DNA of 64,000 bases from JAWCNN01 sp038848005 (GTDB lineage: Archaea; Thermoproteota; Bathyarchaeia; Bathyarchaeales; Bathycorpusculaceae): contig JAWCNZ010000001.1 of assembly GCA_038848005.1 (NCBI GenBank), positions 1 to 64,000 on the forward strand, in the 5' to 3' direction. The notes beneath the pieces were generated by a model. It ran no database searches. It was not told where the DNA came from and saw only the letters and a program-made list of their open reading frames with translations. Position numbers and translations under genes: made by a program. Shown here one piece after another: positions 51,191 to 59,936 of the stretch (position 1 is the first letter of the stretch; each line of letters opens with the position of its first letter).

Positions 51191-52201
51191 TTATAAGCCT
51201 GCCTTTTTCCCTATCAGTTCTATTAGTTCAACCATTCGGCATGAGAAGCCCCATTCGTTGTCGTACCACGCAAGCACCTTAACAAGGTTTCCAATAACCA
51301 TTGTTGAAAGTCCATCAACCACAGCCGAATACGGCGTGTGGTTTACATCCGTCGAAACTATTGGCTCTTCAGTGTACTCCATTATGCCCTTCAACGGTCC
51401 TTCAGCTGCCTTTTTGAATGCAGCGTTCACTTCTTCCTTTGTCACGTTTTTCTCTAATACTGCCGTTAAATCCACTATTGAAACGTTTGGAACTGGAACA
51501 CGAAGGGCTAATCCATCAAGCTTTCCCTTAAGCTCTGGCAAAACCAAACCTGCCGCACGGGCTGCGCCTGTTGTTGTTGGTATTATGTTTATTGCGCCGG
51601 CTCTTGCACGGCGAAGGTCTTTATGCACCAAATCCATTATTCTCTGGTCGTTTGTGTAGGCGTGAGCCGTCGTCATCAAACCAGCCTTTACCCCAAAGTT
51701 TTCATGTAACACCTTTGTCACGGGAGCTACACAGTTCGTTGTGCATGAAGCATTTGAGAGTATGTTATGGTTTTTGTGGTCATATTTATCATGGTTTACG
51801 CCCAAAACAATTGTTATGTCTGGGTTTTCAGCTGGAGCTGAAATCAAAACCTTTTTTGCTCCTGCCTGCAAGTGTTTTGCAGCGTCTTCTCTTTTAGTGA
51901 AAAGCCCTGTTGATTCCACGGCTAGGTAAACGTCCAAGTCTTTCCACGGCAACATCGCCGGGTCCTTCTGCATAAGCACTTTCAGCTCTTTTCCGTTTAC
52001 GATTAGGCTGTTGTCTTTGACTTTTATGTCAGCGTCGAATCTTCCATGCACTGAATCGTACTTTAACAGGTGCGCCAATGTTTTTGCGTCTGTCACGTCG
52101 TTTATGGCTACAAAGTCTATTTTAGCTTTTCTTTCTATGGCTGCCCTATACAGAAGCCGTCCGATTCTGCCGAATCCGTTTATGGCAACTCTTATCGCCA
52201 T
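51191..52201 (-). CDS. gap: Glyceraldehyde-3-phosphate dehydrogenase, bacterial (class I) type
   Basis: 336 residues. Opens with MAIRVAINGFGRIGRLLYRA, has the catalytic Cys in ILSNASCTTNCVAP, and DLRRARAGAINIIPTTTGAA, WYDNEWGFSCRMVEL. This is the phosphorylating enzyme of bacteria and eukaryotes, not the archaeal class II enzyme, which lacks the ASCTTNC motif. An Asp near residue 33 (AINDVTD) points to NAD preference; the usual LP pair before HKDLRRAR is LV. It lies directly upstream of pgk. Class I in an archaeon implies horizontal gene transfer. Confidence 0.95.
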   Translation of the reverse strand: MAIRVAINGFGRIGRLLYRAAIERKAKIDFVAINDVTDAKTLAHLLKYDSVHGRFDADIKVKDNSLIVNGKELKVLMQKDPAMLPWKDLDVYLAVESTGLFTKREDAAKHLQAGAKKVLISAPAENPDITIVLGVNHDKYDHKNHNILSNASCTTNCVAPVTKVLHENFGVKAGLMTTAHAYTNDQRIMDLVHKDLRRARAGAINIIPTTTGAARAAGLVLPELKGKLDGLALRVPVPNVSIVDLTAVLEKNVTKEEVNAAFKKAAEGPLKGIMEYTEEPIVSTDVNHTPYSAVVDGLSTMVIGNLVKVLAWYDNEWGFSCRMVELIELIGKKAGL

Positions 52202-52264
52202 CCATCATCACCACATTTTTGGATTATTTAATCACATGATTCTCCTAATTAATTTTCCGACTGT

Positions 52265-53611
52265 TCAGCGAAGTTTCATCAGCACCATTTCCGCGGCTAA
52301 AACCAGCGGCTCCCATGTTTCGCACAGCGGCGGCGCATAAGCCGTATCTGCTTTGGCTAGTTCACGCACGGTCATCTGCTTTTGTATGGCGAAGGAAATG
52401 GCATTTACACGCTGGGTTACTTCTTCCCCGCCTATGATTTGCGCGCCGATTACCCGTTGAGATTCCTTTTCAACAACAAGTTTCACCTTAATCGGCAAAG
52501 CGCCTGGATAGTAATCCGCCTTTGTTTTTGAGGAGACTGTTCCAGTCACGGTTTCGATCTTCGCCCTTTTAGCGGCGTTTTCAGTCAGCCCAGTCACGCC
52601 GATGTCCATGTCAAAAAGCCTCGTAACAGCCGAGCCTAAAACCCCCGTGAAAAGCGCATAGCCGCCCGCTGCGTTGATTCCCGCAACTTTTCCTTGTCTC
52701 ACGGCTACTGTGCCAAGCTGCTGCAAAACTGGTTTCTGCGTTACTATGTGAGTTGATTCTGCACAGTCGCCCACAGCGTAAACGCCTTCAATGTTTGTTT
52801 CCATTCTTGCATTTGTTTTTATGGCTTTTGTCTCTCCCAAGGCTACGCCAGCGTTAACAGCCAACTGCGTATTTGCTCGCACGCCGAATGCGCTGACGAA
52901 TAAGTCGGCTGTTATTTGTTCGCCTCCAGCCACTATACCCGTAACTTTTTCCTCGCCCAGAAATTCCTCAACACCCTTTCCGGTTAAAATGTTTATTCCC
53001 CTTTGCTGAAGCATTTCTTGAACTATTTTTGCCATGTCAGCGTCAAGCATGGCTGGCAATATTTGAGGCAAAAGCTCAACAACGGTAACCTTTAAACCTT
53101 TTTCGGTTAAGGCTACGGCTAACTCTAAACCTATAAGCCCAGCGCCCATTATCACAGCTGTTTTTGCTCCAGCTTTGACAGCCTGATCTATTTTTTCACC
53201 GTCCTCCAAAGTTCTAAGTGCATGAACGCCTTGTTTCTCTCTGCCCTTTATAGGCGGCGTAAAAGCGCTGGCGCCTGCGGCTATAATTAGGCTGTCGTAT
53301 GGAATGCTTTCCGTATTGCCATTTTTGTCTATGGCTTCAACTGTTTTGTTTCCAGTGCTTATGGCTGTAACTTTTGTTTCGGTTTTTAGGTTTAGCTTCA
53401 TCATTTGAAAGTAGGATGGCGGAAACACTATTAGGTTTTGGAAGTTTGGTATTTGTCCACCTATAACGAAGGGAAGCCCACACCGTGAATAACCAGCGTG
53501 TTTTTCGTCGGTTATTAGCGTAATCTCGGCTGTGCGGTCAGTTTTTCTTGCGGCTGCGGCTGCGTCCACTCCAGCGGCGTGAGCGCCAATAATCACTATG
53601 CGCTTTGGCAT
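52265..53611 (-). CDS. CoA-disulfide reductase / NADH oxidase-type flavoprotein
   Basis: 448 residues. FAD site KRIVIIGAHAAGVDAAAAARK, the single redox Cys in YSRCGLPFVIGGQ (residue about 43), NAD site AVIMGAGLIGLELAVALTEKG, and FAD-binding NIEGVYAVGDCAES. The C-terminal dimer domain contains YAPPLCETWEPL. The single-Cys pattern places it with CoA-disulfide reductases and NADH oxidases, not dithiol lipoamide dehydrogenases. Encoded 15 bases downstream of GcvH, in the same operon, so its partner may be the lipoyl protein; that is inferred from context. Confidence 0.9.
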   Translation of the reverse strand: MPKRIVIIGAHAAGVDAAAAARKTDRTAEITLITDEKHAGYSRCGLPFVIGGQIPNFQNLIVFPPSYFQMMKLNLKTETKVTAISTGNKTVEAIDKNGNTESIPYDSLIIAAGASAFTPPIKGREKQGVHALRTLEDGEKIDQAVKAGAKTAVIMGAGLIGLELAVALTEKGLKVTVVELLPQILPAMLDADMAKIVQEMLQQRGINILTGKGVEEFLGEEKVTGIVAGGEQITADLFVSAFGVRANTQLAVNAGVALGETKAIKTNARMETNIEGVYAVGDCAESTHIVTQKPVLQQLGTVAVRQGKVAGINAAGGYALFTGVLGSAVTRLFDMDIGVTGLTENAAKRAKIETVTGTVSSKTKADYYPGALPIKVKLVVEKESQRVIGAQIIGGEEVTQRVNAISFAIQKQMTVRELAKADTAYAPPLCETWEPLVLAAEMVLMKLR

Positions 53612-53626
53612 TTACATGCCTTCCTT

Positions 53627-54040
53627 TTACTTGTTTATTAACGACTTGTGCCATTCAACCGCTTGTTCAAAACTCATTAGGTTAGCCAATTCCGCCTGCA
53701 AATTCGATGGTTTAATCACTAACAGCCAGCCCTTTCCATAAGGGTCTTCGTTTAAAATTTCTGGTTTTGACTGCACTTCACTGTTCACTTCGAGGATTTC
53801 TCCGCTTACCGGCGCAACCAAATCCGAAACAGCTTTCACAGACTCAACCGTTCCATAAGGCTCGTTTTGTCTGGTTGTCGCTCCCTGACTTGGCAGTTCC
53901 GCATAAACAATTTCTCTGAGCTGTTTCTGTGCATAATCCGTTATGCCAACACGCACCCTGTCGCCTTCAATTTTCAGCCATCCAAAATCCTTCGAATAGT
54001 ACAATCCTTCAGGCACTTCATACCCGTCTACTTTCACCAT
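53627..54040 (-). CDS. gcvH: Glycine cleavage H-like lipoyl protein
   Basis: 137 residues from the ATG at 54040, nine bases after AAGGTG. VDGYEVPEGLYYSKDFGWLKI and VRVGITDYAQKQLREIVYAELP are typical. The lipoylated Lys lies in YGTVESVKAVSDLVAPVSGEILEVN (ESVKAVSD), and the C-terminal KGWLLVIKPSN is complete. In the glycine cleavage system the H protein carries aminomethyl; no gcvT or gcvP is in the window, so it could serve another lipoyl process. It heads a two-gene operon with the flavoprotein. Confidence 0.93.
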   Translation of the reverse strand: MVKVDGYEVPEGLYYSKDFGWLKIEGDRVRVGITDYAQKQLREIVYAELPSQGATTRQNEPYGTVESVKAVSDLVAPVSGEILEVNSEVQSKPEILNEDPYGKGWLLVIKPSNLQAELANLMSFEQAVEWHKSLINK

Positions 54041-54131
54041 GCCACTTTTCACCTTCCAAAGATGTAATCATTATACTTTCACTTCAGCTTTAAAAACTAA
54101 CCGTTCAATCATTAGTAAACTAAACATGCGT

Positions 54132-55208
54132 TTAACGTTGCCTTTTTCCTTGTATGTATTGTTCCACCCATTCCTTTGCTATTGGGTCTGGTGCTTGAAC
54201 GGGCGGATGTTTGAAGGCATATGCTGATATGCTTGTTAATGGTCCGGCTATTTTGCGGTCTAAAGCCAATCTAACAGCCCTTACAACGTCGATAACCACG
54301 CCTGCGCTGTTCGGCGAATCCTCCACTTCCAACTTAACGCTTATAGTTAATGGTCTGTCGCCGAATTTTCTGCCCTTAAGCCAAACATAACAAATCTTCT
54401 TGTTCCCCAAAAAAGGAACGTAATCCGACGGTCCTATACGTGTTGGCAAATCATAGGGAACAAGGCTTTTAACCGCTTCCGTCTTGCTTATACGCTTAGT
54501 CTTTAGGCGTTCTTCAACAGTCATGTTTAGGAAATCGGTGTCACCGCCGAGGTTTAGCTGATAAGTTTCATCGACGATTACTCCCCTATCCACGCAGAGC
54601 TTCACCAAATTTCTATGCAGAATTGTTGCGCCCAACTGGCTTTTAATGTCGTCTCCAGCAACTGGAAGTCTCCTCTCCTCAAATTTTCCGCTCCACACAG
54701 GGTCTGAAGCTATAAATTCTGGAATACAGTTTACAAAGGCACATCCAGCGTCTAAGGCTGCTTGTGCATAAAAACGCGTGGCTTTTCGGCTTCCAACTGG
54801 CAAATAATTTATGAGTATTTCGGCTTCGGCTTCCTTCAAAACTTCCACAACATCCGCTGTTTCTTCGCCGTTATCGTAGACATTAAATGGTTTCTTCATG
54901 TGTTCAGCCACACCATCCAAAATTGGTGCAGCTGAAACCTTCACGCCTAGTGGGGGCACATTTGCAAACTTAACTACGCAGTTTGGTTCAACAAAAATTG
55001 CTTCGGCTAAATCCTTTCCAACCTTATTTTTGTTCACGTCAAAAGCAGCAACGAACTTAACATCCTTCACGTGGTATCCACCAAAATTGACGTGCATAAG
55101 CCCCGGCACAACAGCGTCTTCCCTAACGTTTCTGTAATATTCTACGCCCTGCACCAAAGCGGATGCGCTGTTACCCACACCCGCTATCGCCACACGAATT
55201 TCCGGCAA
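54132..55208 (-). CDS. ino1: myo-Inositol-1-phosphate synthase
   Basis: 358 residues from the TTG at 55208 (after GAGG); the frame extends to a GTG at 55241. Converts glucose 6-phosphate to inositol 1-phosphate with NAD, feeding archaeal inositol lipids or solutes. Motifs: RVAIAGVGNSASALVQGVEYY (NAD site), GDDIKSQLGATILHRNLVKL, LNLGGDTDFLNM and ISKTEAVKSLV, PTRIGPSDYVPFLGNKK, SISAYAFKHPPVQAPD. Typical archaeal length. It diverges from the small 124-residue gene. Confidence 0.93.
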   Translation of the reverse strand: MPEIRVAIAGVGNSASALVQGVEYYRNVREDAVVPGLMHVNFGGYHVKDVKFVAAFDVNKNKVGKDLAEAIFVEPNCVVKFANVPPLGVKVSAAPILDGVAEHMKKPFNVYDNGEETADVVEVLKEAEAEILINYLPVGSRKATRFYAQAALDAGCAFVNCIPEFIASDPVWSGKFEERRLPVAGDDIKSQLGATILHRNLVKLCVDRGVIVDETYQLNLGGDTDFLNMTVEERLKTKRISKTEAVKSLVPYDLPTRIGPSDYVPFLGNKKICYVWLKGRKFGDRPLTISVKLEVEDSPNSAGVVIDVVRAVRLALDRKIAGPLTSISAYAFKHPPVQAPDPIAKEWVEQYIQGKRQR

Positions 55209-55318
55209 ACCCCAAGCCTCTTGGTCAAGCTTTAGAAACACTCCACGCTATAACTTTTTCTAGGAACATAGCAAAATTAAAAGGGAGCTTTGAAATAAAC
55301 ATAATAGGAGCATGGATT

Positions 55319-55693
55319 ATGAGCGAAAACGAATTAACCGTAAAATATGAACCTTTTAAGGAAATTGTTATGATGGAGCGGAACTTCTTTTCAACGCCAG
55401 ATGAACTGGCAAGGTTCACATCCATAATCGCCGGAGGAAAACCTGCGGGGCTGTATTGGGCTGAAGGCGTAGTTTTTCTTTATTTTCCCCTTCCAGCATC
55501 CACGGAAACTGCTGCGAAAGCATTAATTGAAAACCATCGTGTTTATTGGACTTTTGTTGGTTACGCTTTTATGCCAAAATATCAGTCAACAATTGAAACC
55601 AAAGAGAAAATAATTGTTCCAGTCATGGACATGTCCGCAAATCCAACTTTACGAAAGGTTGCGTTGTGGCTAAAAGAACAAAATAAGCCTTAA
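55319..55693 (+). CDS. Small conserved protein upstream of ribK
   Basis: 124 residues from the ATG at 55319, preceded by ATAGGAGC. A longer frame up to 55163 is not needed. It reads IVMMERNFFSTPDELARFTSII, then GLYWAEGVVFLYFPLPASTE and WTFVGYAFMPKYQSTIETKEK, a compact alpha/beta protein without a motif I can name. It ends directly at the riboflavin kinase start (TAA-ATG), so the two are translationally coupled, suggesting a link to flavin or coenzyme metabolism that is only positional. Confidence 0.6.
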   Translation: MSENELTVKYEPFKEIVMMERNFFSTPDELARFTSIIAGGKPAGLYWAEGVVFLYFPLPASTETAAKALIENHRVYWTFVGYAFMPKYQSTIETKEKIIVPVMDMSANPTLRKVALWLKEQNKP

Positions 55694-56101
55694 ATGATGG
55701 GTTTAACTGTTATGGGCGCTATGCTGGTGGAAGGCAAAGTTTTTTCCGGAACTGGTGAAGGAGCAAAATTCGTTAGTCTCCCATGGGTGAGAAAGCAGAT
55801 AATCAAAAAACTGGGCTTTGAACCCTATCCTGGCACATTAAACATAAAACTTGCCAAAGTTCACACCAACCTCGAAGAATGCTTGAAAAAGGCGAAGCCT
55901 ATAGAGATTTCGCCGCGCAAAAACTTTTGCAGTGGAATATGCTTCAAAGCTTGTTTAATGGATAACCTAGAATGTGCGGTTGTTATACCAGCGGTTGCTG
56001 GTTATCCAGAAGATGTTATAGAAATTTTGGCGCCGGTGAATTTGAGAGAGAAATTTCAACTTAAAGACGGCGACACAGTTAGGGTTAAGATTATGCTCTA
56101 A
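55694..56101 (+). CDS. ribK: Riboflavin kinase, CTP-dependent archaeal type
   Basis: 135 residues of the DUF120 family: GAMLVEGKVFSGTGEGAKF, then PYPGTLNIKLAKVHTNLEE (the family motif), NFCSGICFKACLM, and VIPAVAGYPEDVIEILAPVNLREKF. In Methanocaldococcus the homologue phosphorylates riboflavin to FMN using CTP. Length is normal. It directly follows the 124-residue gene and ends 11 bases into the convergent CofE-like gene. Confidence 0.92.
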   Translation: MMGLTVMGAMLVEGKVFSGTGEGAKFVSLPWVRKQIIKKLGFEPYPGTLNIKLAKVHTNLEECLKKAKPIEISPRKNFCSGICFKACLMDNLECAVVIPAVAGYPEDVIEILAPVNLREKFQLKDGDTVRVKIML

Positions 56102-56927
56102 CAATAACTATGGGTTTATGCCTAACCGTTTCAAGCATGTTCCAGCTTACTTCAGTTAATTTCACATTAAACTTTTCAGCCATATCCCAAACAGTTCTGC
56201 CAGCTCCGAAACCTCGACGGCGATTTGCAACCTCAGCTATTTCTAAAGCCTTTTCAACGTGTATTTGACATCCAGCCACGGCTATCGGCGTCGCCCTTCT
56301 CTTAAACTTTAATGTTCGCCCAACAACGTAAGCCATGAACCCGCCGAAGGAATTTATGCCCCTAATCGGCTTAGGTCGTGAAGTGAAATGGAAATTTCTA
56401 AACGAAAAAGTTTTGTCAGTGTCCACAATCATCACAAAAACTTTCTTCCCCAACTTCACCCTTATCTGTTCACGTATTTTTTGGGCTATGCCATCAGCGT
56501 TGTTTAAGGGCAAGCTCACGTAAGAGTATGGCAAGTTGCTTCCGTCAATGCCTCCTTCAGAGCCAAACATCAAAGCCTGTAAAAAACCAGCATGTTGTAG
56601 GGCAACTTGTTTGTGGCGGCTTCCAGTATCTAACGGATATTCACGCAGGTGCCTAAGCAGTTTGCGGTTAAAGTGGCAAAGTATACCTAAAAAATAACCC
56701 CAGACAATGCGCATCCAATATTTTGCAATTAACTTTGCAGTTAAACTTGGCTTTACAGAGTTTTCATCCAAAATGTTGTTTGTAGCTGTTGAAATTGCCT
56801 TTTCTGAAATAACAACAAAATCCCCATCGTTTATTTTGTCCTTAACGCCCTTGACAATTTCTTCTAAGTAGTCCTCACTTGGTCTCCAATATTTTGTAGT
56901 CACAGCTAAAGCTTTGTATCTAGTCAC
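56091..56927 (-). CDS. F420-0:glutamate ligase (CofE)-like protein
   Basis: 278 residues. The CofE fold is suggested by DGDFVVISEKAISTATNNIL, the core segment FMAYVVGRTLKFKRRATPIAVAGC, VFVMIVDTDKTFSFRNFHFTSRP, and GFGAGRTVWDMAEKFNVKL. CofE adds glutamate to the F420 precursor; this protein is divergent and longer, with an aromatic insertion (IVWGYFLGILCHFNRKLLRHL), so a paralogue acting on another acid is possible. It overlaps ribK convergently by 11 bases. Family confident, substrate uncertain. Confidence 0.72.
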   Translation of the reverse strand: MTRYKALAVTTKYWRPSEDYLEEIVKGVKDKINDGDFVVISEKAISTATNNILDENSVKPSLTAKLIAKYWMRIVWGYFLGILCHFNRKLLRHLREYPLDTGSRHKQVALQHAGFLQALMFGSEGGIDGSNLPYSYVSLPLNNADGIAQKIREQIRVKLGKKVFVMIVDTDKTFSFRNFHFTSRPKPIRGINSFGGFMAYVVGRTLKFKRRATPIAVAGCQIHVEKALEIAEVANRRRGFGAGRTVWDMAEKFNVKLTEVSWNMLETVRHKPIVIVRA

Positions 56928-56953
56928 GTTTTACACTAACATGAAAGTGATAA

Positions 56954-57622
56954 ATGTGTCTTATGCAAAATTTTGGAATGGTAAAAATGCCGAGAATAAA
57001 AAGGGCTATTGACTACATAAAGGCGCTTTCTTTAAGTGAGAATTTTGAAAAGCAATTGCTTGGAAACAAACTTGAAAGCCAATACATTGAATGGACGAAA
57101 ACTCTCAGCCTACAAGATTTTTTGACTTTCAACAAAACCATACAAGAAAATAGGGCTTTAATTGGCGCAGCGCAGTTTTTCGGAAAATTCCGTGCATACG
57201 CTTTTGAGGAATATGTTTACCGTCTACTTCAAACAAAAATTTGTATTCCAAAGCCCCTACAATTGTTTTGGGGTGAAAAGTGCCTTGTCTGGAAAAAATA
57301 CGCTATGGAATTTGACGTTGTAATAGGCGTAAAAACAAACCTTTTCGTTAAACCAACAATGGTTTTTGATGCAAAAATCGAACTTGACTCCGCAAGGCTG
57401 AAAACAGCTTTGGCCCCCTTCGTCATACTAAAAAACTGGAACAGCAAAGCCAAATGCTTTTTAATCTACATAGTTAGGGAAGTGGACTCCGCCTTTTTGG
57501 AATTAGCCAAAAATTGGATTGACGGAATCTTCCAATTCAGCTCCAAAAACGACGAAACCGACACCTTCATCAATTGTATTGCAGACTTATTGTCTAAAGT
57601 TAGCAAGGCATACTTTAACTGA
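56954..57622 (+). CDS. Hypothetical protein, possible PD-(D/E)xK-like nuclease
   Basis: 222 residues; start likely ATG at 56954 or 56987 (MPRIKRAIDYIKAL). A helical N-terminal half (LLGNKLESQYIEWTKTL, FGKFRAYAFEEYVYRLLQ) leads to KYAMEFDVVIGVK and MVFDAKIELDSARLKTALAPF. The E...D...(D)AK arrangement over two strands resembles a restriction-type nuclease core (ExD...DxK), but with weak certainty. It is divergent from the CofE-like gene. No family named. Confidence 0.55.
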   Translation: MCLMQNFGMVKMPRIKRAIDYIKALSLSENFEKQLLGNKLESQYIEWTKTLSLQDFLTFNKTIQENRALIGAAQFFGKFRAYAFEEYVYRLLQTKICIPKPLQLFWGEKCLVWKKYAMEFDVVIGVKTNLFVKPTMVFDAKIELDSARLKTALAPFVILKNWNSKAKCFLIYIVREVDSAFLELAKNWIDGIFQFSSKNDETDTFINCIADLLSKVSKAYFN

Positions 57623-57699
57623 TAGCCTAATAAGTGTAAACTGTTGACCTGAAAACCGTAAGCTATTTATTTTAATACCTTCAAATAAAGCCGAGTGAA

Positions 57700-57900
57700 A
57701 TGAAACCGATAACTCGAAGCATCGTAATTGGTATATTGCTTGTGTTTACCGCAGCATTTATTGGTGGTGTCGGAATAGCGGTAGCAATTCTTAACCCTTT
57801 TGGTGAAGCCTTATCATTAGCTTTCGCAGTAGGCCTTCTCGGTACTGCCTTTATTTGTTGGGGGTGGGCGTGCTTTGCCAGAAAAGAATTGTACGAATAA
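57700..57900 (+). CDS. Small two-helix membrane protein
   Basis: 66 residues with two hydrophobic helices (SIVIGILLVFTAAFIGGVGIAVAIL and LSLAFAVGLLGTAFICWGWACF) and a short charged end. An AT-rich TATA-like element (TATTTATTTTAATACC) is about 45 bases upstream. Function unknown; the size alone is not diagnostic, but start site and promoter support a real gene. Confidence 0.45.
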   Translation: MKPITRSIVIGILLVFTAAFIGGVGIAVAILNPFGEALSLAFAVGLLGTAFICWGWACFARKELYE

Positions 57901-58060
57901 AAACGTGCCTCTTCACCATTAATATAAGGCTAATATATTCTATACCTCTTATGTTATGAAGTTGTTCGGTTAGACATGATCTATAAACTTATTATGGAAG
58001 ACTCGTAAAGCTTTTAAATATGGGGCATCCAGACTTTTATTATGTTTTGTGTAAAAAGTA

Positions 58061-58216
58061 ATGAACAGGAAAGCTGTTGTGTTAATAGTGTCAGTAATCG
58101 TCTTCTTAAGCATTTTTACAGTTTTTGAAATAGCAATTATGGATTTCACCCTTTCTTCTTCCTTATTTGCTTCATGCTTTTTGTTATCGGCGCATCAACC
58201 ATCGCTTTGGTTCTAA
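58061..58216 (+). pseudogene. Out-of-frame N-terminal piece of the DUF2085 gene
   Basis: A TATA box (TTTTAAATA, 58012-58020) precedes this ATG by about 40 bases, and it opens with MNRKAVVLIVSVIVFLSIFTVFEIA, a good membrane helix. The frame then stops at 58216. The neighbouring frame, open from 58129, supplies NYGFHPFFFLICFMLFVIGA, which joins logically to the DUF2085 body. So the gene appears to carry a one-base change between 58129 and 58214, real or a sequence error. Confidence 0.45.
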
Positions 58217-58689
58217 CTCTCCCTACTTTAAGCTCTAACTCTCAACCTATCGCACTTTTAGTTATTTTAACCTCCTTTTTGGCAATGTTTATCAACATCT
58301 ACATCATCTATAAAGATGTTACCAAGAAATCTATAACGCATAAGAAATTTAGGCTGATACCTTGTCACCGTGACCTTCGGTTTTTCGGGAAAGAGTTTGC
58401 CCTATGCTTTCGATGTTTGGGCTTTTATATCGGAACTTTATTTTGGGGGATATTAACTAGTTTAGACCAATATATATGGACTGATTTTCTCATGTCAATT
58501 GGGCTGGTCTGGTACATAGTGTTATTACTTGGGGTTGTTGTAACGGTTCCTATTCATGGCGCATGGTTAAGAAGTCATCCTTCTAAGACTAAAAAGCAAA
58601 ATATATTACGGTCAATAGTTGGATTCATCTTCTCTATATCCCTATGGTTAATTGGCGGTTTAATTATTTATTTTGTTCGAGGGCATTAA
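58174..58689 (+). CDS. DUF2085 family membrane protein
   Basis: 171 residues as annotated, probably truncated at the N-terminus by a frameshift (see 58061-58216). It has four likely membrane helices and the DUF2085 signature IPCHRDLRFFGKEFALCFRCLGFYIGTLFWG, with CHR ... CxRC as the possible metal site. Function unknown; some relatives occur in archaea and bacteria. It is followed convergently by htpX, 23 bases later. Confidence 0.75.
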   Translation: MLFVIGASTIALVLTLPTLSSNSQPIALLVILTSFLAMFINIYIIYKDVTKKSITHKKFRLIPCHRDLRFFGKEFALCFRCLGFYIGTLFWGILTSLDQYIWTDFLMSIGLVWYIVLLLGVVVTVPIHGAWLRSHPSKTKKQNILRSIVGFIFSISLWLIGGLIIYFVRGH

Positions 58690-58712
58690 CTTACTGATGA
58701 GAATAATAAAAA

Positions 58713-59750
58713 TTAGATATGGGCGTAAACACGGTCGCTTGTGAACTTTCCGCTTTCCATTTCCTCCTCTATTTCACGCAACAGCAGTATCCGCTTAAAT
58801 GTTGGCGGATGCGTCGCAAACCAACTGTTTATTTTTACCCATGTGGATTTAGCCTCTTTTTCCATGGCAATTTCCAGTTCTCTCTCGTCTAACACGCCGT
58901 CCTTGTCCAAGTCATATTCTTGCTTTTTCTCCATTATTGGTTGAATTTCCTGTTTTGCCATTGCTGGGTCGCCTATATAGAATGTTCTGGCTCCTGATGG
59001 TGGTTTCGGCGAAAGCGACAATCCATAAGTGATTTTTGCTAATGCGCTTTGTAAGCTTCTAGGCGAGCCTGTTAGGTAGGATGAGTAGGCGTCTGCATAA
59101 TGCTCTCGGAGTCTGCTCAGTCTCATCACACATAAAAGCGAAATTATATACACAATGTAGGAGATTATGGCAACGGCGAAGAAAGCTGCTTTTACGCTGC
59201 CCTCCTCCTTTTCCTCCGATGAGGGACTTGACCATCTGGCTGCTTCCCATGTTCCCCTAGCAATTAAATAGGCGAGTAACGGCAAAGCCGACAAAACCGT
59301 CATCACAATGTAGTCTTTATGTTTTATGTGACCTAACTCGTGTCCTATCACGCCTCTAATTTCATCCTTGTTCAGTTTTCTCAAAAGTCCTTCATGAACC
59401 GCTAACGTGGCGCTGCTGGCGGTTCTTCCAAAAACAAAAGCGTTAGGCGTTTCATCTGGAACAACAGCCAACTTCGGCATTGGCAACCCGCTTTTATCAG
59501 CTAACTCTTTAACTGTGGTTTCAAGCCATGGATTTTCGCCCGGTTTTAAATAGTGCAGGCGTGTTGAAGCGGTGACAATTGCTGGTCCAATGAGATATTG
59601 AAACAATATGAAGAGTACTGTGCCAATTACAGCGTAAATTAGTCTGAGCTTAATGATAAACATGATTGCGGCTAGGAATAGGGCGAATATGAAGGATACA
59701 AGAAATATTGATGTTCCCATTGCAAGCTTTAACTCGGCAAGTCTTGCCAT
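58713..59750 (-). CDS. htpX: HtpX-like membrane metalloprotease with EF-hand insertion
   Basis: 345 residues. M48 peptidase: two N-terminal membrane helices, a zinc motif HELGHIKH (about 137-144) with third ligand Glu in RLREHYADAYS (about 216), and membrane helices around 145-165 and 190-208. Uniquely, near residues 280-291 it contains DLDKDGVLDERE, a canonical EF-hand calcium loop (D1, D3, D5, G6, D9, E12), within an insertion before the C-terminal ATHPPTFKRILLL. HtpX cleaves misfolded membrane proteins; the EF-hand may make it calcium-responsive, which is inference. ATG start; the 187 bases upstream hold no gene. Confidence 0.9.
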   Translation of the reverse strand: MARLAELKLAMGTSIFLVSFIFALFLAAIMFIIKLRLIYAVIGTVLFILFQYLIGPAIVTASTRLHYLKPGENPWLETTVKELADKSGLPMPKLAVVPDETPNAFVFGRTASSATLAVHEGLLRKLNKDEIRGVIGHELGHIKHKDYIVMTVLSALPLLAYLIARGTWEAARWSSPSSEEKEEGSVKAAFFAVAIISYIVYIISLLCVMRLSRLREHYADAYSSYLTGSPRSLQSALAKITYGLSLSPKPPSGARTFYIGDPAMAKQEIQPIMEKKQEYDLDKDGVLDERELEIAMEKEAKSTWVKINSWFATHPPTFKRILLLREIEEEMESGKFTSDRVYAHI

Positions 59751-59936
59751 AACATTCCCATCTTATAAAACGACAAAGACTAGTTTAATTAAAGTTTTCC
59801 ATAAGGTTGGCAAAACAACTAGAAAGTAAAACTGATTCGGAATCCGACTTTCAAATGCATAAAATCCATACTTCAACTTCACACCCATTATATGTGTCAT
59901 CCACAATTTTAAATGAACCTCTCGAGGGTTTATGTA

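Noticed and set aside
55163..55318. Upstream extension of the 124-residue protein
   Set aside because: It overlaps the start region of the inositol-phosphate synthase gene on the other strand, and the ATG at 55319 has a GGAG site.
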